Positions 1 through 12,656 are shown, counted from the first letter of the stretch. The stretch is 64,000 nucleotides of DNA from Rhynchospora pubera (GCA_028095005.1 CM051459.1:256790229-256854228); one strand, 5' to 3'. Notes: generated from the letters alone by a model not told the origin. Numbers and translations are program-made.

Positions 1-726
1 AGAAATATTTTTTTTTTTTGGCATTTAGTTTTCTTTATGGAAAGACTATATCTAGAGTATGATACCATCATCATGATTATATTTATAATAAGTGGTAGCA
101 GCCTTCACAAGTTATAATTAATCATGGATTAAGGGTCTAAAGAGGTTGCATTTCTCAGTTACAGATCGGTGTGGAGTGATGAGACTCATTAGGTAAACAC
201 CATTCTTCTTTTTTCACTTTTTTCTCGATTTTCTAATCGAAGATGTTGAGAAATGCTTATGTTAGATGGTAGGGTCAACTACTGGTAGCCTCTTTCAGTA
301 TTGTGCATTTCTGTATTTTGTGTGAAAATTCTAATTTTTGAAAATTGAACATCTGATTTTGAATACCATACAATAAGCAGGTCATATTAGTCAATTTGTA
401 TCAAATATAAATTAAATTTTTATACATCATATTGAATGATACATTGTTGCCACTTAAACTTAAAAATGAAAATTTCAGTGAAAGAGGTTACCAGCATATT
501 AGACCATACTAGATGTTTATATATTAAACACGCCCTCTGCACTAATTTTTGTGCCTTTTGTTTTAGTCATTCTACTTCTACACGTCTTTATTGTACTTGA
601 GAGTGCTTTTGAGTCAACTAACTGCAGTCAACTAAGTTTTGTTCATCATATAAGTAAATGCTCGTATAATTTGAGTTTTTTTTTATTGATTACATTCTTC
701 CATTGTAATATCCAATTTTGCTTGAT
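1..726. other. AT-rich non-coding stretch
   Basis: No open frame with recognisable protein similarity, no RNA gene and no clear element end was seen. It may be the interior of the Helitron whose 3' end lies near 2207, but no 5' terminus was found to confirm that. Confidence 0.4.
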
Positions 727-730
727 TTTT

Positions 731-1248
731 CTATAATTCATTGTTGTTTGATTGAGCTGGATAAGTATGACTATCTTCAATCATGTTTTTAGGGAAAATA
801 AATTAGGACTGAAGGTCCTTGTACATATATATATTCTGAGAAATTTTTACTATTCTCTAAAATAAATGAGATCATTCTGTGAATTTTTCAAGAGAAATCA
901 GTAGCCTATTGATGAGAAATCAGTACCATTTTGTTTTGCTATTGTACGATTATTTCCAATTTTATTGAAGAGAAATCAGTACCGTATTTCTATAATTCAT
1001 TGTTGTTTGATTGAGCTGGATAAGTATGACTATCTTCAATCATGTTTTTAGGGAAAATAAATTAGGACTGAAGGTCCTTGTACATATATATATTCTGAGA
1101 ATTTTTTACTATTCTCTAAAATAAATGAGATCATTCTGTGAATTTTTCAAGAGAAATCAGTAGCCTGTTAATGAGAAATCAGTACCATTTTGTTTTGCTA
1201 TTGTACGATTATTTCCAATTTTATTGAAGAGAAATCAGTACCGTATTT
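731..1248. repeat. 259-bp tandem duplication, two copies
   Basis: The stretch beginning ctataattcattgttg at 731 starts again at 990, giving a period of 259 bp and two head-to-tail copies. They differ at only a few sites (for example cctattgatg against cctgttaatg), so the duplication is fairly recent. Each copy contains several gagaaatcagta sub-repeats that could have mediated unequal exchange. No coding content was seen. Confidence 0.9.
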
Positions 1249-2180
1249 CTGGTACCATTAATTTCATTAGGTGGTTATGTTGATTTCATTCGATATGATA
1301 TGACCAGTGGGTCTGATGTCATTTGGTTTTGTGTTGTCAATTTTGAATGATAAGCAATGTTTTGTCAGTTCGTTTGTTTCATGGCACATTGTCAGATGAG
1401 GTACTTTTTCCAATTAGGAACAACTTAACGGACCTACAAGAAACAATTTCTTGAGCTTATTTGCACAGTTGTTACTTAATTGAAATTATTCATATTTATT
1501 CACATAATTGGTGCTATTGCTATTCTATTTCTGAATTGCCACATCACCTAAAAAATATTGCCTTTTATAATCTGGAACATGCATCCTTTTTGGTGGTTTT
1601 GGTCCTTTTTAGCTTAATATATCATATAGTCGTTAAAAATTTCAACTCCTTTTGTAATTTTCTCTGAAATTCTGAGTTCAAGTTTGATTTTGAGCCTGAT
1701 TCTTTATTTTTTCTGCTTCTTCTACAGCTTTTAGGTCTGGAAATTTGCAGCTTCTCGAGGCTTCTACAGGAAATCTTCAATTCTGATTATACTTTTGATA
1801 TCCTTTCTCAAATAGCAGCTTTTAGGTGTTGTTTCTTTTTCTTTATCATTTTCTCTTCTTGGAGTTGAAAAAGCTGATACTGAAAGTGCGCAATAGAATC
1901 AAATAAAGTGACAATTGACCATCATCGATCAATATTTGATATTTTTTTCATTGCAATTGGTTTGGTATTTCTTATATTAATGATACTTTTGTGCAATTTT
2001 GTCGTTCAAACTGTTTATAATAGACCACTATATTTTTGTCTCAGCCAGGCAAGAAATTCATAGTATTCCACTGTATGTATCTGTAGCTTTTGTCCAGCTA
2101 TGTATCTGCAGCATACAAACTGTGGGATTGGGATGATACTTAATTGAAATCGTTTTGCTGCATATTCGGATAGGAATGCA
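1249..2180. other. non-coding stretch upstream of a Helitron 3' end
   Basis: AT-rich sequence without a credible gene. It directly precedes the hairpin and CTAG of a Helitron 3' terminus, so it is probably Helitron body. Confidence 0.35.
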
Positions 2181-2207
2181 TCGCGCAACGCGCGAGAATA
2201 GGACTAG
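2181..2207 (+). mobile_element. Helitron 3' terminus
   Basis: A short GC-rich hairpin (TCGCG, loop, CGCGA at 2181-2195) is followed after 8 nt by CTAG at 2204-2207 and then T. This is the standard Helitron 3' end: hairpin, short spacer, CTRR, insertion before T. The element would extend to the left. No 5' TC end was identified, so its length and content are unknown. Confidence 0.65.
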
Positions 2208-3545
2208 TATTTATAAAACATCTCATTACACATTCGTTAATATAAACATATTTAATTACCCTAGTTGAAAAAAATATATTTTCACTTTTTTATTTTTAAA
2301 AAGTTTATATTACGTTTTTTGGTAATATTATTTTCATTTTTCACTAATATAGACAGATATCTCACTTTTTCATTAATATATCCATTATTCATTTTATTTT
2401 CTTAGGTGATCTCAAGTATTAAAAGAACTTATTTGAGTAAAGAGTCAAATACTTGATTTGTGTCTTAATTAATTTTTTTATTAAATTATAGTCTAAAATA
2501 TATTTTAGGTGCGCATGGTCCAACTCATACTATTTTATATTGGAACGGTCATCTAACACGCTAAATACAAAATTTTATTAGTTTCATAAAGTTGTTTACT
2601 TTTCTTTATTTTCCAAAAGTGTTCTGAGTTCACTTTAAATTGTTACCGTATCTGTGCGTAGCTTTTAGTTTCTAGAAAAGATCGATCAAGGATATAATTA
2701 AAACTTACTGCAAATTCTCTAGAACTCAAGTTTCCGACAGAACTCAAGTTTTGAAAGTGAAAGCTGGAATTTCAAAACTTACCTTCTAGAGTGAATCTCA
2801 TTAATGCATGTGTATGGTACAATATAATATGCATACAATCAGTTCTTATAAAATAATATCGATCCTTAATAGTTTTCTACATATGATAATGGGATTAATA
2901 TTCGGGATACTAATTTTTTTTCCAATTTCTACTTTCAAGTTAATTTAACTACTAGATTCTTAAAAGGGAAGGAAAATTGAACCTACAAATCGATAATCCT
3001 TTATAAATTGTTGGAATATAATTTTGTTGCAGTTCGATGGACAATAAATAAGCAGCAAACAAAGACTATCTAATATTTAAACTACTCCGCCAACTTCTAC
3101 TTCGTCAATACCATTCAAAAATATATGATATAGAATTATAACGTAAGCTCAATTTAAATAATATGCATATAAAATTATGACAAGTGTTGAAGAAAATTAC
3201 AAAGTGAGATCAAAAGGTAATTAATAAGCTTGAAAAACTTGCATATTTTGAGTTCATCAGAGAGCTAAATGTTTTTTTATTAAACTTTGATATACGAATG
3301 TGTTAATCTTATTTTATTGTATATTTCACTAATGCAAAAGGTTATAAAATTTTGTATCATATAAAATTTCACTATAAAAGAACATAATTGAATATGTTAA
3401 ATGATAATCAACTGTACGTTCAGATATTAGGAAAAAAAATGTAATATGCACCGTCAATGCTTTAGCAGAAGTGCAAACGTCTTCACTACTACATGTCCAA
3501 GTGACAGAGATATCACACGAATGTACATCAAATTGATGATGTTAA
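2208..3545. other. AT-rich intergenic stretch
   Basis: No gene, RNA or element end was recognised between the Helitron end and the nested solo LTRs. Confidence 0.4.
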
Positions 3546-6500
3546 TGTTAGAGATATGTCCTAAAAGCCAATCTTATTAGGCTACTTCATTTGTTTTTTA
3601 ATTTATTCGTTGACAATTCATTCAGGTTAAAGATCTGAATTATAGATCACTGTTATTCATTTAGTAGTAAATGACAACAATAAATCTAAAAGTCCATAAT
3701 CTTGATAATAAACAAAAGTCATTAATTATCAATAAGATTAGTATGCAAGTTAAGTGATGATTAAGTTCTATAAATCATAGGTTAAGAGTAACCAACTTAA
3801 TTGCATATGTGTATGTTATAGAACATAGTGCAGGACTGGACCCCACGAAATAAATATACGGATTGTGTTACGTGTCATTATTTATTTCGTTATGATTTTG
3901 GTTCTAAGTTTGAGATGATTATCTTTTCCATATGAGGATAGGTTCTATAAATCATGTCTACCGCTGATTCCTGATAAAGGCTACTATACGGACTTGATTT
4001 AAGTTCTCTTGAATTGTGCGGGGAAAAGCTAATTATCAAGAAAACTGTATGTCCCTCATTAATTCACTTAGTGAGTGACAATATCTGTTTGGGACCCTTG
4101 ATGGAGATAGATTGTTTGCTAGCAACTGATACAATTATCTCTAGATCAAGAAACGTATAATCTGCAAGAATGACACGTTCCTATCTTGGATTATACGATG
4201 ATATCGTGTGACATAAGAATCAAAATAGAGAAACATAATTATTCTCTTATGTAGGATTGAAATATTGTAGCAGTACACTATTTATGCGAATTGGAAATCA
4301 TAACGTGTTGCTAAATACCGCTTATGATTATTGGAATTAAATAACGATTTAATTCCATGTCCAACATAGCATAAATCCTCAAAGGGTCACACAAATTGAG
4401 TTTTGACCAATACAGTGCTTTATTTATTTATTTATTTATTCGCAACAGTGAAAATTGCGGTAAATATGACGAATTGATTAATTAATTATGTATCGTTATA
4501 GAACGTACTAATTGATTAAGTCAAACGGGTCATATAGAAATAAATAATAGCATAAGCTAATCCTAGAATAATTATTAATTAGTTAATAATTATTTTGGTT
4601 CAACTTAATTTAATATAAATAATTATATTGAATTATTAGGCTAATTTGTATATAGCAAATTTATAGCCCAAACATAGAGCAAATAATAATGGATTTAATT
4701 AAATAAATTAAAGTCCAAATAGGTGGATTGGAGAGGCCCATATGGCCCATCATATGGCCGGCCAAGGAGGAGGTAGGTAGGTGACAATTGTGTAAATTCT
4801 AGCAACTTATACCTAGGGTTGGTAGGCTATAAAAGGACCCCTTTGGATTGGTTTTTCCCCTCTCTCTTCCCTAGCCGCCACTAGCCCACTACACCTCTCT
4901 CCCTCTCTCTTTGGCCGTCGGCCACCACCCTTCCTCTACCTATTTAGCACATGTGTTGAGCCATACATCCTCCACAAATATCAATTGGTTGATCTTGAAG
5001 AGGGTATCTCCTTTGGATTAGTTATTTTCTCATTGATTTGCTAGCACAAATCGATTCGAGAAATTAGTTAATCTCTAGGTGGACTCGAGGTGTTTGGAGA
5101 GCTCGCCATCGACTCCTAAGCCGTGGAATCGAGCCTCTTGGTGTTAGAGATATGTCCTAGAAGCCAATCATACTTGGCTACTTCTATGGTTTTATGTCAT
5201 TGATGATTTTATATTATTTGTTCCTTGATTTATGTGTTGACAGTTCATTCAGGTTGAGGATCTGAATTATAGATCACTGATTTCATTTAGTAGTAAATGA
5301 CAACAATAAATCTAAAGCGTCCATAATCTTGATAATTAACAAGGAACATTAATTATCAATAAGATTAGTATGCAAGTTAAGTGATGATTAAGTTCTATAA
5401 ATCATAGGTTAAGAGTAACCAACTTAATTGCATATGTTTATGTTAATTGAACATAGTACATGACATGACCCAACGAAATAAATATATGAATTGTGTTATG
5501 TGTCATTATTTATTTCGTTATGATTTTGATTCTAAGTTTGAGATATTTATCTTTTCCACATGAGGATAGGTTCAATAAATATCGTCTACCGCTGATTCCC
5601 GATAAGGGCTGCTATACGGACGTTATTTATGTTCTCTTGAATTGTGCGGGGAAAAGCTAAATTATCAAGAAAACCGTATGTCCCTCATTAATTCATTTAG
5701 TGAGTGACGATATTTGTTTGGGCCCCTTGATGGAGATAGATTGTTTGCTAGCAACTGATACAATTATCTCTAGATCAAGAAACGTATAATCTGCAAGAAT
5801 GACACATTCCTATCTTGGATTATACGATGATATCATGTGACATAAGAATCAAAATAGAGATATACTTTTATTCTCTTATGCAGGATTGAAATATTGTAGC
5901 TGTACACTATTTATGCGAATTGGGAATCATAACGTGTTGCTAGATACCGCTTATGATTATTGGAATTAAATAGCGATTTAACTCCATGTCCAACGTAGCA
6001 TAAATCCTCAAAGGGTCACACAAAATTGGTGTTTTAACCATGCGTGCATTATTTATTTGTTTGCAATAATTAGTATTGCGAAATATGATAAGTTGATTAA
6101 TTAATTTAATAGCGTTATAGACCGTTATAATTAATTAAATCAAAGGGATCATATAGAAATAAATTAATGCATTTTCTAATCCCTAAATAATTATTATTAA
6201 GTTAATAATTATTTATTCAACACATATGCATATTAAAAGACTTTAATTAAATAGTTAATTAAAAGCCCAATAGGGAACCAAATTGGGAGCAACAAGAAAG
6301 GGACATTTAATGATTGATTGAGTGGACCCAAAATGCAAAACACATAGCCCATAGAGGCCCATAATGTGGCCGGCCATGCTAGTGGTAGGTGGGGTGGCAA
6401 TGTTGTAAATACTTGGTAGGTGGTAGGTAGGGTTAGCACACTATATAAGGAGTTGTATAGTTGCAAATTGACCTCTCCTCTCTCTCCCAAAACCTACCCG

Positions 6501-7047
6501 CCCCCTACCCTCATTGTGGCCGGCGCCTTCTCCCTCTTTCTCTCCCTATTGCTCATGTGTTGAGCCCCCTTTCTTCCTCAAATTGATTTGTTGATTTGGT
6601 AGAAGAACGGGAAAGCTAGGGATTAGTCTAATCCTCCAAGTTACTAGCATAGTTTGTTGAGGATTTGGTTAATACCAAGTGGACTCGAGGAGCTTTCGAC
6701 AAGGAGGCTGAAAGAGCAAGCACCACCTTCATCCAAACCGTGGTTCAAGCCCCTTGATTACGATATCAAGGGAGGTATACTTTTGAACCCCTTTCTCTTG
6801 TGTGAATGGCTTAGTACTAGTTCCTTTGTGTGTGCATGCTTAATTGTGGATAATTAAGAGTAATTAACCATAAAAATTAAAATTGTACACTTAACTAACA
6901 CTTGGTTGCTATACCAAGGGAGGTATAATTTCCACCCCTTCTTTTTGTGTCAATGAGCTTAAGTGCTAGATTCTATTGTGTATGATGTTTTAATTGCTAA
7001 ATTAAGTGTAATTAACACAAAAATTAAAATTCATGCATTTCCTAACA
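3546..7047 (+). mobile_element. older solo LTR (copia family A), split by a younger LTR
   Basis: It starts TGTTAGAGATATG at 3546 and ends CCTAACA at 7047. It shares landmarks in order with the LTRs of the intact copia element at 24888-34760: the attcaggtt block, gtgcggggaaaagct, the ccaac..agcataaatcc block, a TATAAAA near 4829, a CT-rich stretch, and gagcctcttg. Removing the inserted LTR at 5142-6900 and one copy of its 5-bp duplication leaves about 1738 bp, close to the family length of 1759. Flanking 5-mers are gttaa (3541-3545) and gttta (7048-7052), an imperfect target-site duplication that suits an old insertion. No PBS or internal region is present, so this is a solo LTR. Confidence 0.85.
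5142..6900 (+). mobile_element. solo LTR (copia family A) nested in an older LTR of the same family
   Basis: It runs from TGTTAGAGATATG to CTAACA, 1759 bp, the same length as the LTRs of the intact element at 24888-34760. A perfect 5-bp target-site duplication, CTTGG, lies at 5137-5141 and 6901-6905. The host LTR resumes immediately after the second CTTGG. A TATATAA box sits near 6441, followed by the CT-rich region typical of this LTR. There is no internal domain, so it is a product of LTR-LTR recombination. Confidence 0.93.
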
Positions 7048-7052
7048 GTTTA

Positions 7053-7909
7053 TCCCTCAGGCTCTTTCTGCTTAGATATCTTAAGTATTTGAGTTCTAAC
7101 AGTCTAAAATAATTTGTTGTACAGGACTAAGTAGTTAAATTAATCCACAATACTCCTCCAAATTTATCATGTTTGGTTTTAAAAAGTGGAGTAAATAAGG
7201 AGTAATATATGAATTGTAATTAGAAGTGTTTAATAAAAAATAAATTATTATAATTATTAAAAATTTAACAAGCAATACAATTAGAAGTAACAATAATTAT
7301 AATTATATAATAATTATTAATTGAATAATAAAGTAAAGATCATAAAATAATTATAATACTATTATTACAAACTAAAATTGTAATAGTAACAATATTACTA
7401 TAAAAATAATATAATTATCAATTAGTAAATTAATAATCTAATTATAATTTAAGTTTTGAAAACTATTTAATAATGAAATAATGGTATTATTGTTATAAAG
7501 TTAAATACTACCAGTAATAATGATAATATTATTATTATTATTATTATAACAACAACAACAATAAGAATATTAACAATGACAATATATTACTATATAATAA
7601 ATATCTAATAATAATTATTATCTCTTGATCCTACTCCTCCCTACATCACACTAATTCATCAAATTTAAATCATATTTAGAGAAATAAAAATATATTAAAT
7701 GAATTACTATATGCTACTTTTGCTCCTTAACCAAACATGGCGTAAGAGATCTAATCGGTAATCGCTTAGAATGATGCACAACTTCCAGTTCCGAACCATC
7801 GCACAATCACTTGAACAGACAGGCTAGACAGCTCCGGGTTTCTTTTATGACAACACCGTTTTCAGGCCTAGTTCCAGTTCCCTTGTGTAGGACGTGACTA
7901 CTTGAGTCG
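7053..7909. other. AT-rich low-complexity stretch
   Basis: Mostly ATT/AAT-type simple sequence (about 7190-7640), including short (ATT)n and (AAC)n runs. No gene was seen. Confidence 0.5.
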
Positions 7910-7914
7910 CTATA

Positions 7915-8189
7915 TGTTAAGAATAACATCCCAATAAATCAAATGGATTCAAAGGACACCTCCAGTCCAACGCCAGTATGATGCAACGGCTCCTTTTCAA
8001 GATCTCTAAAGATTAGGAGTAGGATCAATGTATCTAGTTCTGTATTTAGACTCTCTTTGTATTCCATTAGTCTATATATACACAGGTACATGTATTGAGA
8101 AAGAGTAATGTGAAATAAGATCAATTCATTCATTTCAAACTCTCTCCTTCTCTCTTACCAGTAAATTGGTTCTTCTCTCTTTCGTTACA
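7915..8189 (+). repeat. 5' LTR of the small copia element
   Basis: 275 bp, TG..CA ended, with a TATA-rich promoter motif at about 8073-8080. It pairs with 9301-9575. Confidence 0.92.
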
Positions 8190-8202
8190 TGGTATCAGCG
8201 CC
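8190..8202 (+). promoter_or_regulatory. primer binding site of the small copia element
   Basis: TGGTATCAGCGCC abuts the 5' LTR. It matches the 3' end of plant initiator tRNA-Met except for one base (CGCC in place of AGCC). Confidence 0.8.
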
Positions 8203-8206
8203 AACA

Positions 8207-8566
8207 ATGGAGAATTCCTCCTCTTCGATCCCTCCTACTACTTCCTCTCCCTCTATCCCTTCCATCTCTGAATCAATGGTGTTTCTCACAATGCCCATTG
8301 CCATTAAACTGACGTCTTCCAACTACCTTTCGTGGCAAGCTCAGATAATCCCCATCCTCCACGGCTATGATCTCTACAAGTTCGTCTACCTCACCAATGC
8401 GCCTCCTTCTCCGACAACAGTCAATTCTAATGGCGTTCTTGAGTTCAACCATCTCTACCTTCACTGGCACAAGCAAGATCAAGTCTTGCTTGGATGGCTT
8501 CGTGGCTCTCTTTCTGAACAAATTCTAGCTCAGACTGTCCACTCTCCTGTTCTTCTCCTATGGTAA
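8207..8566 (+). pseudogene. gag N-terminal fragment (Ty1/copia)
   Basis: From ATG at 8207 the frame encodes a Ser/Thr/Pro-rich start and then KLTSSNYLSWQAQIIPILHG, the typical opening of copia Gag (a hydrophobic block with a Trp in YxxW). It goes on to a segment like the Gag core and stops at 8566, right at the deletion junction. A complete copia Gag-Pol would be ten times longer. The upstream ATG at 8189 spans the LTR end and is not the likely start. Confidence 0.8.
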
Positions 8567-8574
8567 TCAACAAT

Positions 8575-9306
8575 CCACTCTCCAAATTTGATGGTGAACC
8601 TTTGGACAATCCACATCTATATAGAGTCATTGTAGGATCATTACAATATGCTACGATTACCAGACCCGACTTGGCATTTGCGGTTAACTAAGTATCTCAA
8701 TTCATGCATGCAACAACTACTGAGCATTGGGCTGCAGTTAAAAGGATATTGAGATATATAAATGGTACTTTGTCACATGGTCTGTTGATTAAGAAAGACT
8801 CTTCTTTAACTCTTCACGCCTATACCGACTCTGATTGGGCGGGATGCCCCGATGATCGCCGCTCAACCTCTAATTTTTGCATTTATATCGGGTCTAATCT
8901 TATCTCTTGGAGTGCCAAGAAGCAACCAACGGTTTCCCGTTCAAACACCGAAGCAGAGTATAGAAGTCTTGCTCTCGCTAGTACCGAATTGATTTGGCTA
9001 CAATACCTACTCACCGAGCTTCACATCCAATGTTTGACTACTCCGATTTTATGGTGTGATAATATAGGTGCCACGTTTCTTGCAGCAAACCCCATGTTTC
9101 GTGCAAGGACTAAGCATGTGGAATTGAATTTTCACTTTGTAAGAGAAAGAATTGCTTCAAAACAACTAGTTGTTAGTTACGTTTGCTCTAAAGATCAGCT
9201 GGCTGACGTGCTAACTAAAAGCTTGCCCTCACCTCGTTTTGAGTATCTAAGACACAAGCTCAATGTGGTAATTCCTCCATTGGCTTGTGGAGGGGGGGGG
9301 TGTTAA
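8575..9306 (+). pseudogene. RT tail plus RNase H fragment (Ty1/copia)
   Basis: In one frame the sequence reads the end of reverse transcriptase (YRVIVGSLQYATITRPDLAF), a premature TAA at 8689-8691, then an RNase H domain from about 8692. RNase H acidic motifs are visible: AYTDSDWAG, NTEAEYRSLA, and LWCDNIGA. The frame ends at a TAA (9304-9306) made by the start of the 3' LTR. It differs from the gag frame, so the internal deletion also broke the reading frame. The fragment has no start codon of its own and is not expected to be functional. Confidence 0.85.
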
Positions 9307-9575
9307 GAGTAACATCCCAATAAATCGAATGGATTCAAAGGACACCTCCAGTCCAGCGCCAGTATGATGCAACGGCTCCTTTTCAAGATCTCTAAAGATT
9401 AGGAGTAGGATCAATGTATCTAGTTCTGTATTTAGACTCTCTCTGTATTCCAGTAGTCTATATATACACAGGTACATGTATTGAGAAAGAGTAATGTGAA
9501 ATAAGATCAATTTATTCCTTTCAAACTCTCTCCTTCTCTCTTACCAGTAAACTGGTTCTTGTCTCTTTCGTTACA
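9301..9575 (+). repeat. 3' LTR of the small copia element
   Basis: 275 bp, preceded by a G-rich polypurine tract (9290-9300) and followed by the CTATA duplication. Confidence 0.92.
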
Positions 9576-9696
9576 CTATATTTTTGGTTTTTTGTGTGTG
9601 AAAAGTATCGCTACATGTTCGCGCTACGTTGACATTTCCAATATGACCGAGCAGAGTTCATATTTTGCATCTAAGTTGAATGACCCATTTTGAATA

Positions 9697-10752
9697 GGAA
9701 AAATCAGTCATATAATATACCCTTCAAATCATAACTAATTGGAAATATACCCTTTAATCTTCAAAATTGGAAATATCTCCTCTAATCATCATTACATTTG
9801 ATATTTACCCATTTCTTTAATCCTAACGATTTTTTTATTCTGACAAATCATTTTAAAAAAAATTGGACAAAATTACCCTCTACTCCTGAGATTGATCTGC
9901 TCGCTACTTTACGTAAGTTGGGAAAGAAATTACAATATCGAGTCAAGTGTTTCCTTTCTCTAGTCAAACATTTTCCTTCACACTTAGCCTGAAACTATTT
10001 ATTTCTCATTAAATCAATGGAGAATGCTTTAATTTGACTTTGAGTGGATACCCCAAAAAACAATCGCTTCTGACCCCAATGATGCTTCTTGGTACTATGT
10101 TTTGCTAGAAACAAGGTAATGCAATAGTCAATTCAGTGGAGATGAAAGAACTAGAGAACAATTTTTTATGCTTTTATTAGGTGCACCGTGCACTTGATTT
10201 TGTTTAATAGAAAAGGAGTGATTTATCAAACTTCAACAAATTATGTTTGTTTCGTTATAGTATTAATTTCCAAAGATCTTTGTATTAATAAATGACAGTT
10301 TTAATGTCTGTATGATGGGCATATTGATCATAAAGAGAGTAGCAAGGGAAAGAGATGAGATCTTAGGATTGTCCGATTGTGTGATTTTTTTTCGTTAACC
10401 TCAATCGGAAATAACGTACATTCAAATTCCACAGACATACAATGTAAGAATCTATAGATTATCCGTTTGGAGATTCATATAGCAGAACAAGAACTTTAGG
10501 GGTATATTTCTTTATACAATATTTCCATTTGATTAACTATCAATATCGTATATTTCATTCCCAAATAACAGAAAGTAGTGGGAAGATGAATCGTCAGAGA
10601 CAAAGGACATTTTTGTCATAAACCTTTAAAAATGATTTTTCAGAATTGAAAATTTCTTAGAGATAATGAAAATGATAAATATCTAATTTTGAAAATTAGA
10701 AGGAAATGTTTCCAATAAACTATGATTTAAAGGGTACATGGCTGATTTTCCC
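9697..10752. mobile_element. probable non-autonomous Mutator-like element
   Basis: The left end (GGAAAAATCAGTCAT.. about 50 bp) is the imperfect reverse complement of the right end (..GGCTGATTTTCCC at 10752). Both carry the ACCCTT(C/T)AAATCATA block inside. The GGGAAAAT type terminus is common in plant Mutator-like elements. No 9-bp target duplication was recognised, so the exact ends are uncertain. The interior of about 1 kb has no credible coding frame. Confidence 0.5.
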
Positions 10753-10997
10753 TTTATAGGGTCACACTTTTTGCGCACTTGTGTCTCATACTTTCTTTTA
10801 ATTTATCAATTCATGATCATGTGCTGCAGACCGGTCGATCAGAAGAGGATATTATGATTCAATAATCACGATTTTAAAGGGCCGTTGACGGTTTAAAACA
10901 AATTTGTATACAATCTTTCTAATGCAGCCAACAAAAATTAACAAAAAAGTAAATCAGGGAGAGATTATATGAAGGGCGAAAATTAGAAATGTGTCTT

Positions 10998-11200
10998 GGA
11001 TAAGTCTCCCCAAAAAATATATATATATATATTCAAATATATTATCATTAGTAATTTAGTGTTCTGAATGTTAAAGTAATTATCTGTGGACTTTCTTATG
11101 GATAAGTCTCCTATAAAAAATATTTTCAAATATATTATTATTAGTAATTTAGTATTCTGAATGTTAAAGTAATTGTATGTGGCCTTTCTTATGCACGTGT
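10998..11200. repeat. about 102-bp tandem duplication
   Basis: ggataagtctcc at 10998 recurs at 11100, and both copies continue through attagtaatttagt and tgaatgttaaagtaatt. The two copies are slightly diverged, and the first has an expanded TA run at 11020-11031. Confidence 0.8.
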
Positions 11201-11628
11201 TCCTGAAGAAAGATACAGCTCGTTAATATTTTGGAAGTGATTTCACGTGCCTTGCATGTCAAGAGAATGCATCCTACATAGTTACTGACTTACTGTCATC
11301 CAAATAAATATGTTTTAATTATACTATTTCTCATTAGAAGTAATTCAACATATCATCCAAACTCATGTTATATTTCAACATATTATGATTATATTATTTC
11401 TCACATGCCTTGGCAGGTCTGGTTGGATTTCATCCAAACTCAGATCAAAAAGCCTCAACTCATTTATACCCGTTTATAATTTTTCATTAACATTCATTAT
11501 TTAGTTTTAATTAGAAAAAACTTGGTATAATTGTGTCAGGTCACTGATAAATCTAAGTATCTAAGCCAACCAGAAAAAAAATGATCAGATAGGTCCCTTT
11601 GTCCGATTAAGAACAAGTTTTAAAATTA

Positions 11629-12064
11629 GGGGCATTTGGATAATCTAAAAATAAAATTAAAATTAGTTTTTTTTTTTTTAGATACATGCTTGGCAGAGGC
11701 TACCAAGAAACAAAAATTAAAATTAGTTATTCAGAGTAAAAATATTATTTCTAAACGATCAAGAATAAATTTTTTGAAATTTAGAGTCTTATTTTTAAGT
11801 GGTCCAACATCCGGATTAAATTTTATTCCTAAGATGTTTGAATCATGTTTTTAATCCGAATTAAAAAGTGATCTCAATGACTCAACCACTTCTTAATCCA
11901 CATTAAGAAAATAATCCAAACATTTTAGAAATAAAAAATTAATTTAGATATTGGACCACTTAAAAATAACACTCTAAATCTCAAAGCGCTTATTCTTGAT
12001 CATTTAAGAATAATATTTTTTACTCCGAATAACTAATCCTAATTTTAAATGATCCAAACGCACC
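11629..12064. mobile_element. foldback MITE
   Basis: The ends GGGGCATTTGGAT and ATCCAAACGCACC are inverted. Long inner arms are also inverted: attcagagtaaaaatatt..aagtggtccaa on the left and ttggaccactt..actccgaataa on the right. The whole ~436-bp unit could fold on itself. The TTTGGAT/ATCCAAA ends recur in MITEs at 17443 and 44053 of this window. No clear target duplication was seen. Confidence 0.6.
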
Positions 12065-12558
12065 GTGGAGTAGCGTATTTATGGTTAAAAAGAGAAAGAT
12101 GAAAAAATTGTCCCGACAAACTAATTGTCAAAAAAGAGAAGGAAAGATAAAACCTCGGTCAGGCCCTACTTCACATCCGTGGAATAATTCTTAAAAATTG
12201 TCAAAATCTAATTATTCAGCACAAATCCTAAAGCTACCCCGCCCCGAAAAACTGTCCTGTATGTTGTATCTAATGGTCGCGGTCATATTAACTTATCAAT
12301 TCACATGGACTATTCCAGAGGAAATGGATTCGGTCTGTTGAAAGGTTCCTTCAATATGCAATTCCAAAACTCACCATTATATAACAAACATTTACAAACA
12401 GGTAGCACGTATACAGATCAGCTATGGAAATTGAAGAACTACAAGTGAACTTTCTGAAGAAAATTGACAGCTATTCAAGTTTCTTCTTTCGCAATCAAAA
12501 AGGTCCCCAAAGCAGAGACCAATAAAATTACTATAAAATATAAAACAGCTCAAATTCG
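12065..12558. other. intergenic stretch downstream of the DUF1195 gene
   Basis: No gene seen. It presumably includes the 3' untranslated region of the minus-strand gene, with a candidate AATAAA-like stretch not pinned down. Confidence 0.4.
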
Positions 12559-12656
12559 TGTACAAGGCCAAGGATTTTCTGGCCTTACTCCCATTCCACC
12601 CTTTGTCATTACAAGGCCAACGATTTTCTGGCCTTGTTTCTATTGCTCCCTTTGTT
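12559..12656 (-). repeat. 49-bp tandem duplication at the end of the DUF1195 coding sequence
   Basis: On the minus strand a 49-bp unit (acaaaggg..aaggccagaaaatc.ttggccttgta) occurs twice, at 12656-12608 and 12607-12559. The first copy encodes the protein's C-terminus and contains the stop; the second lies in the 3' UTR, one base out of frame. Each copy contains an AAGGCCA/TGGCCTT inverted repeat that could form a small hairpin. Confidence 0.85.

Larger units (their letters stand above)
7915..9575 (+). mobile_element. internally deleted Ty1/copia element with 275-bp LTRs
   Basis: Two 275-bp LTRs (7915-8189 and 9301-9575), both TGTTAAGA..TTACA, enclose a 1111-bp interior. A perfect target-site duplication CTATA lies at 7910-7914 and 9576-9580. 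A primer site TGGTATCAGCGCC follows the left LTR directly. The LTRs differ at about nine positions (roughly 3%), so the insertion is moderately old. The interior keeps the N-terminal part of gag and the end of RT plus RNase H. The middle of gag, protease, integrase and most of RT are gone. Short LTRs and the gag style suit the Ale/Retrofit group, which is an inference. Confidence 0.93.

Noticed and set aside
6233..6490. 85-codon minus-strand frame in the solo LTR
   Set aside because: It lies entirely inside the LTR, on the strand opposite to the element, with no protein similarity.
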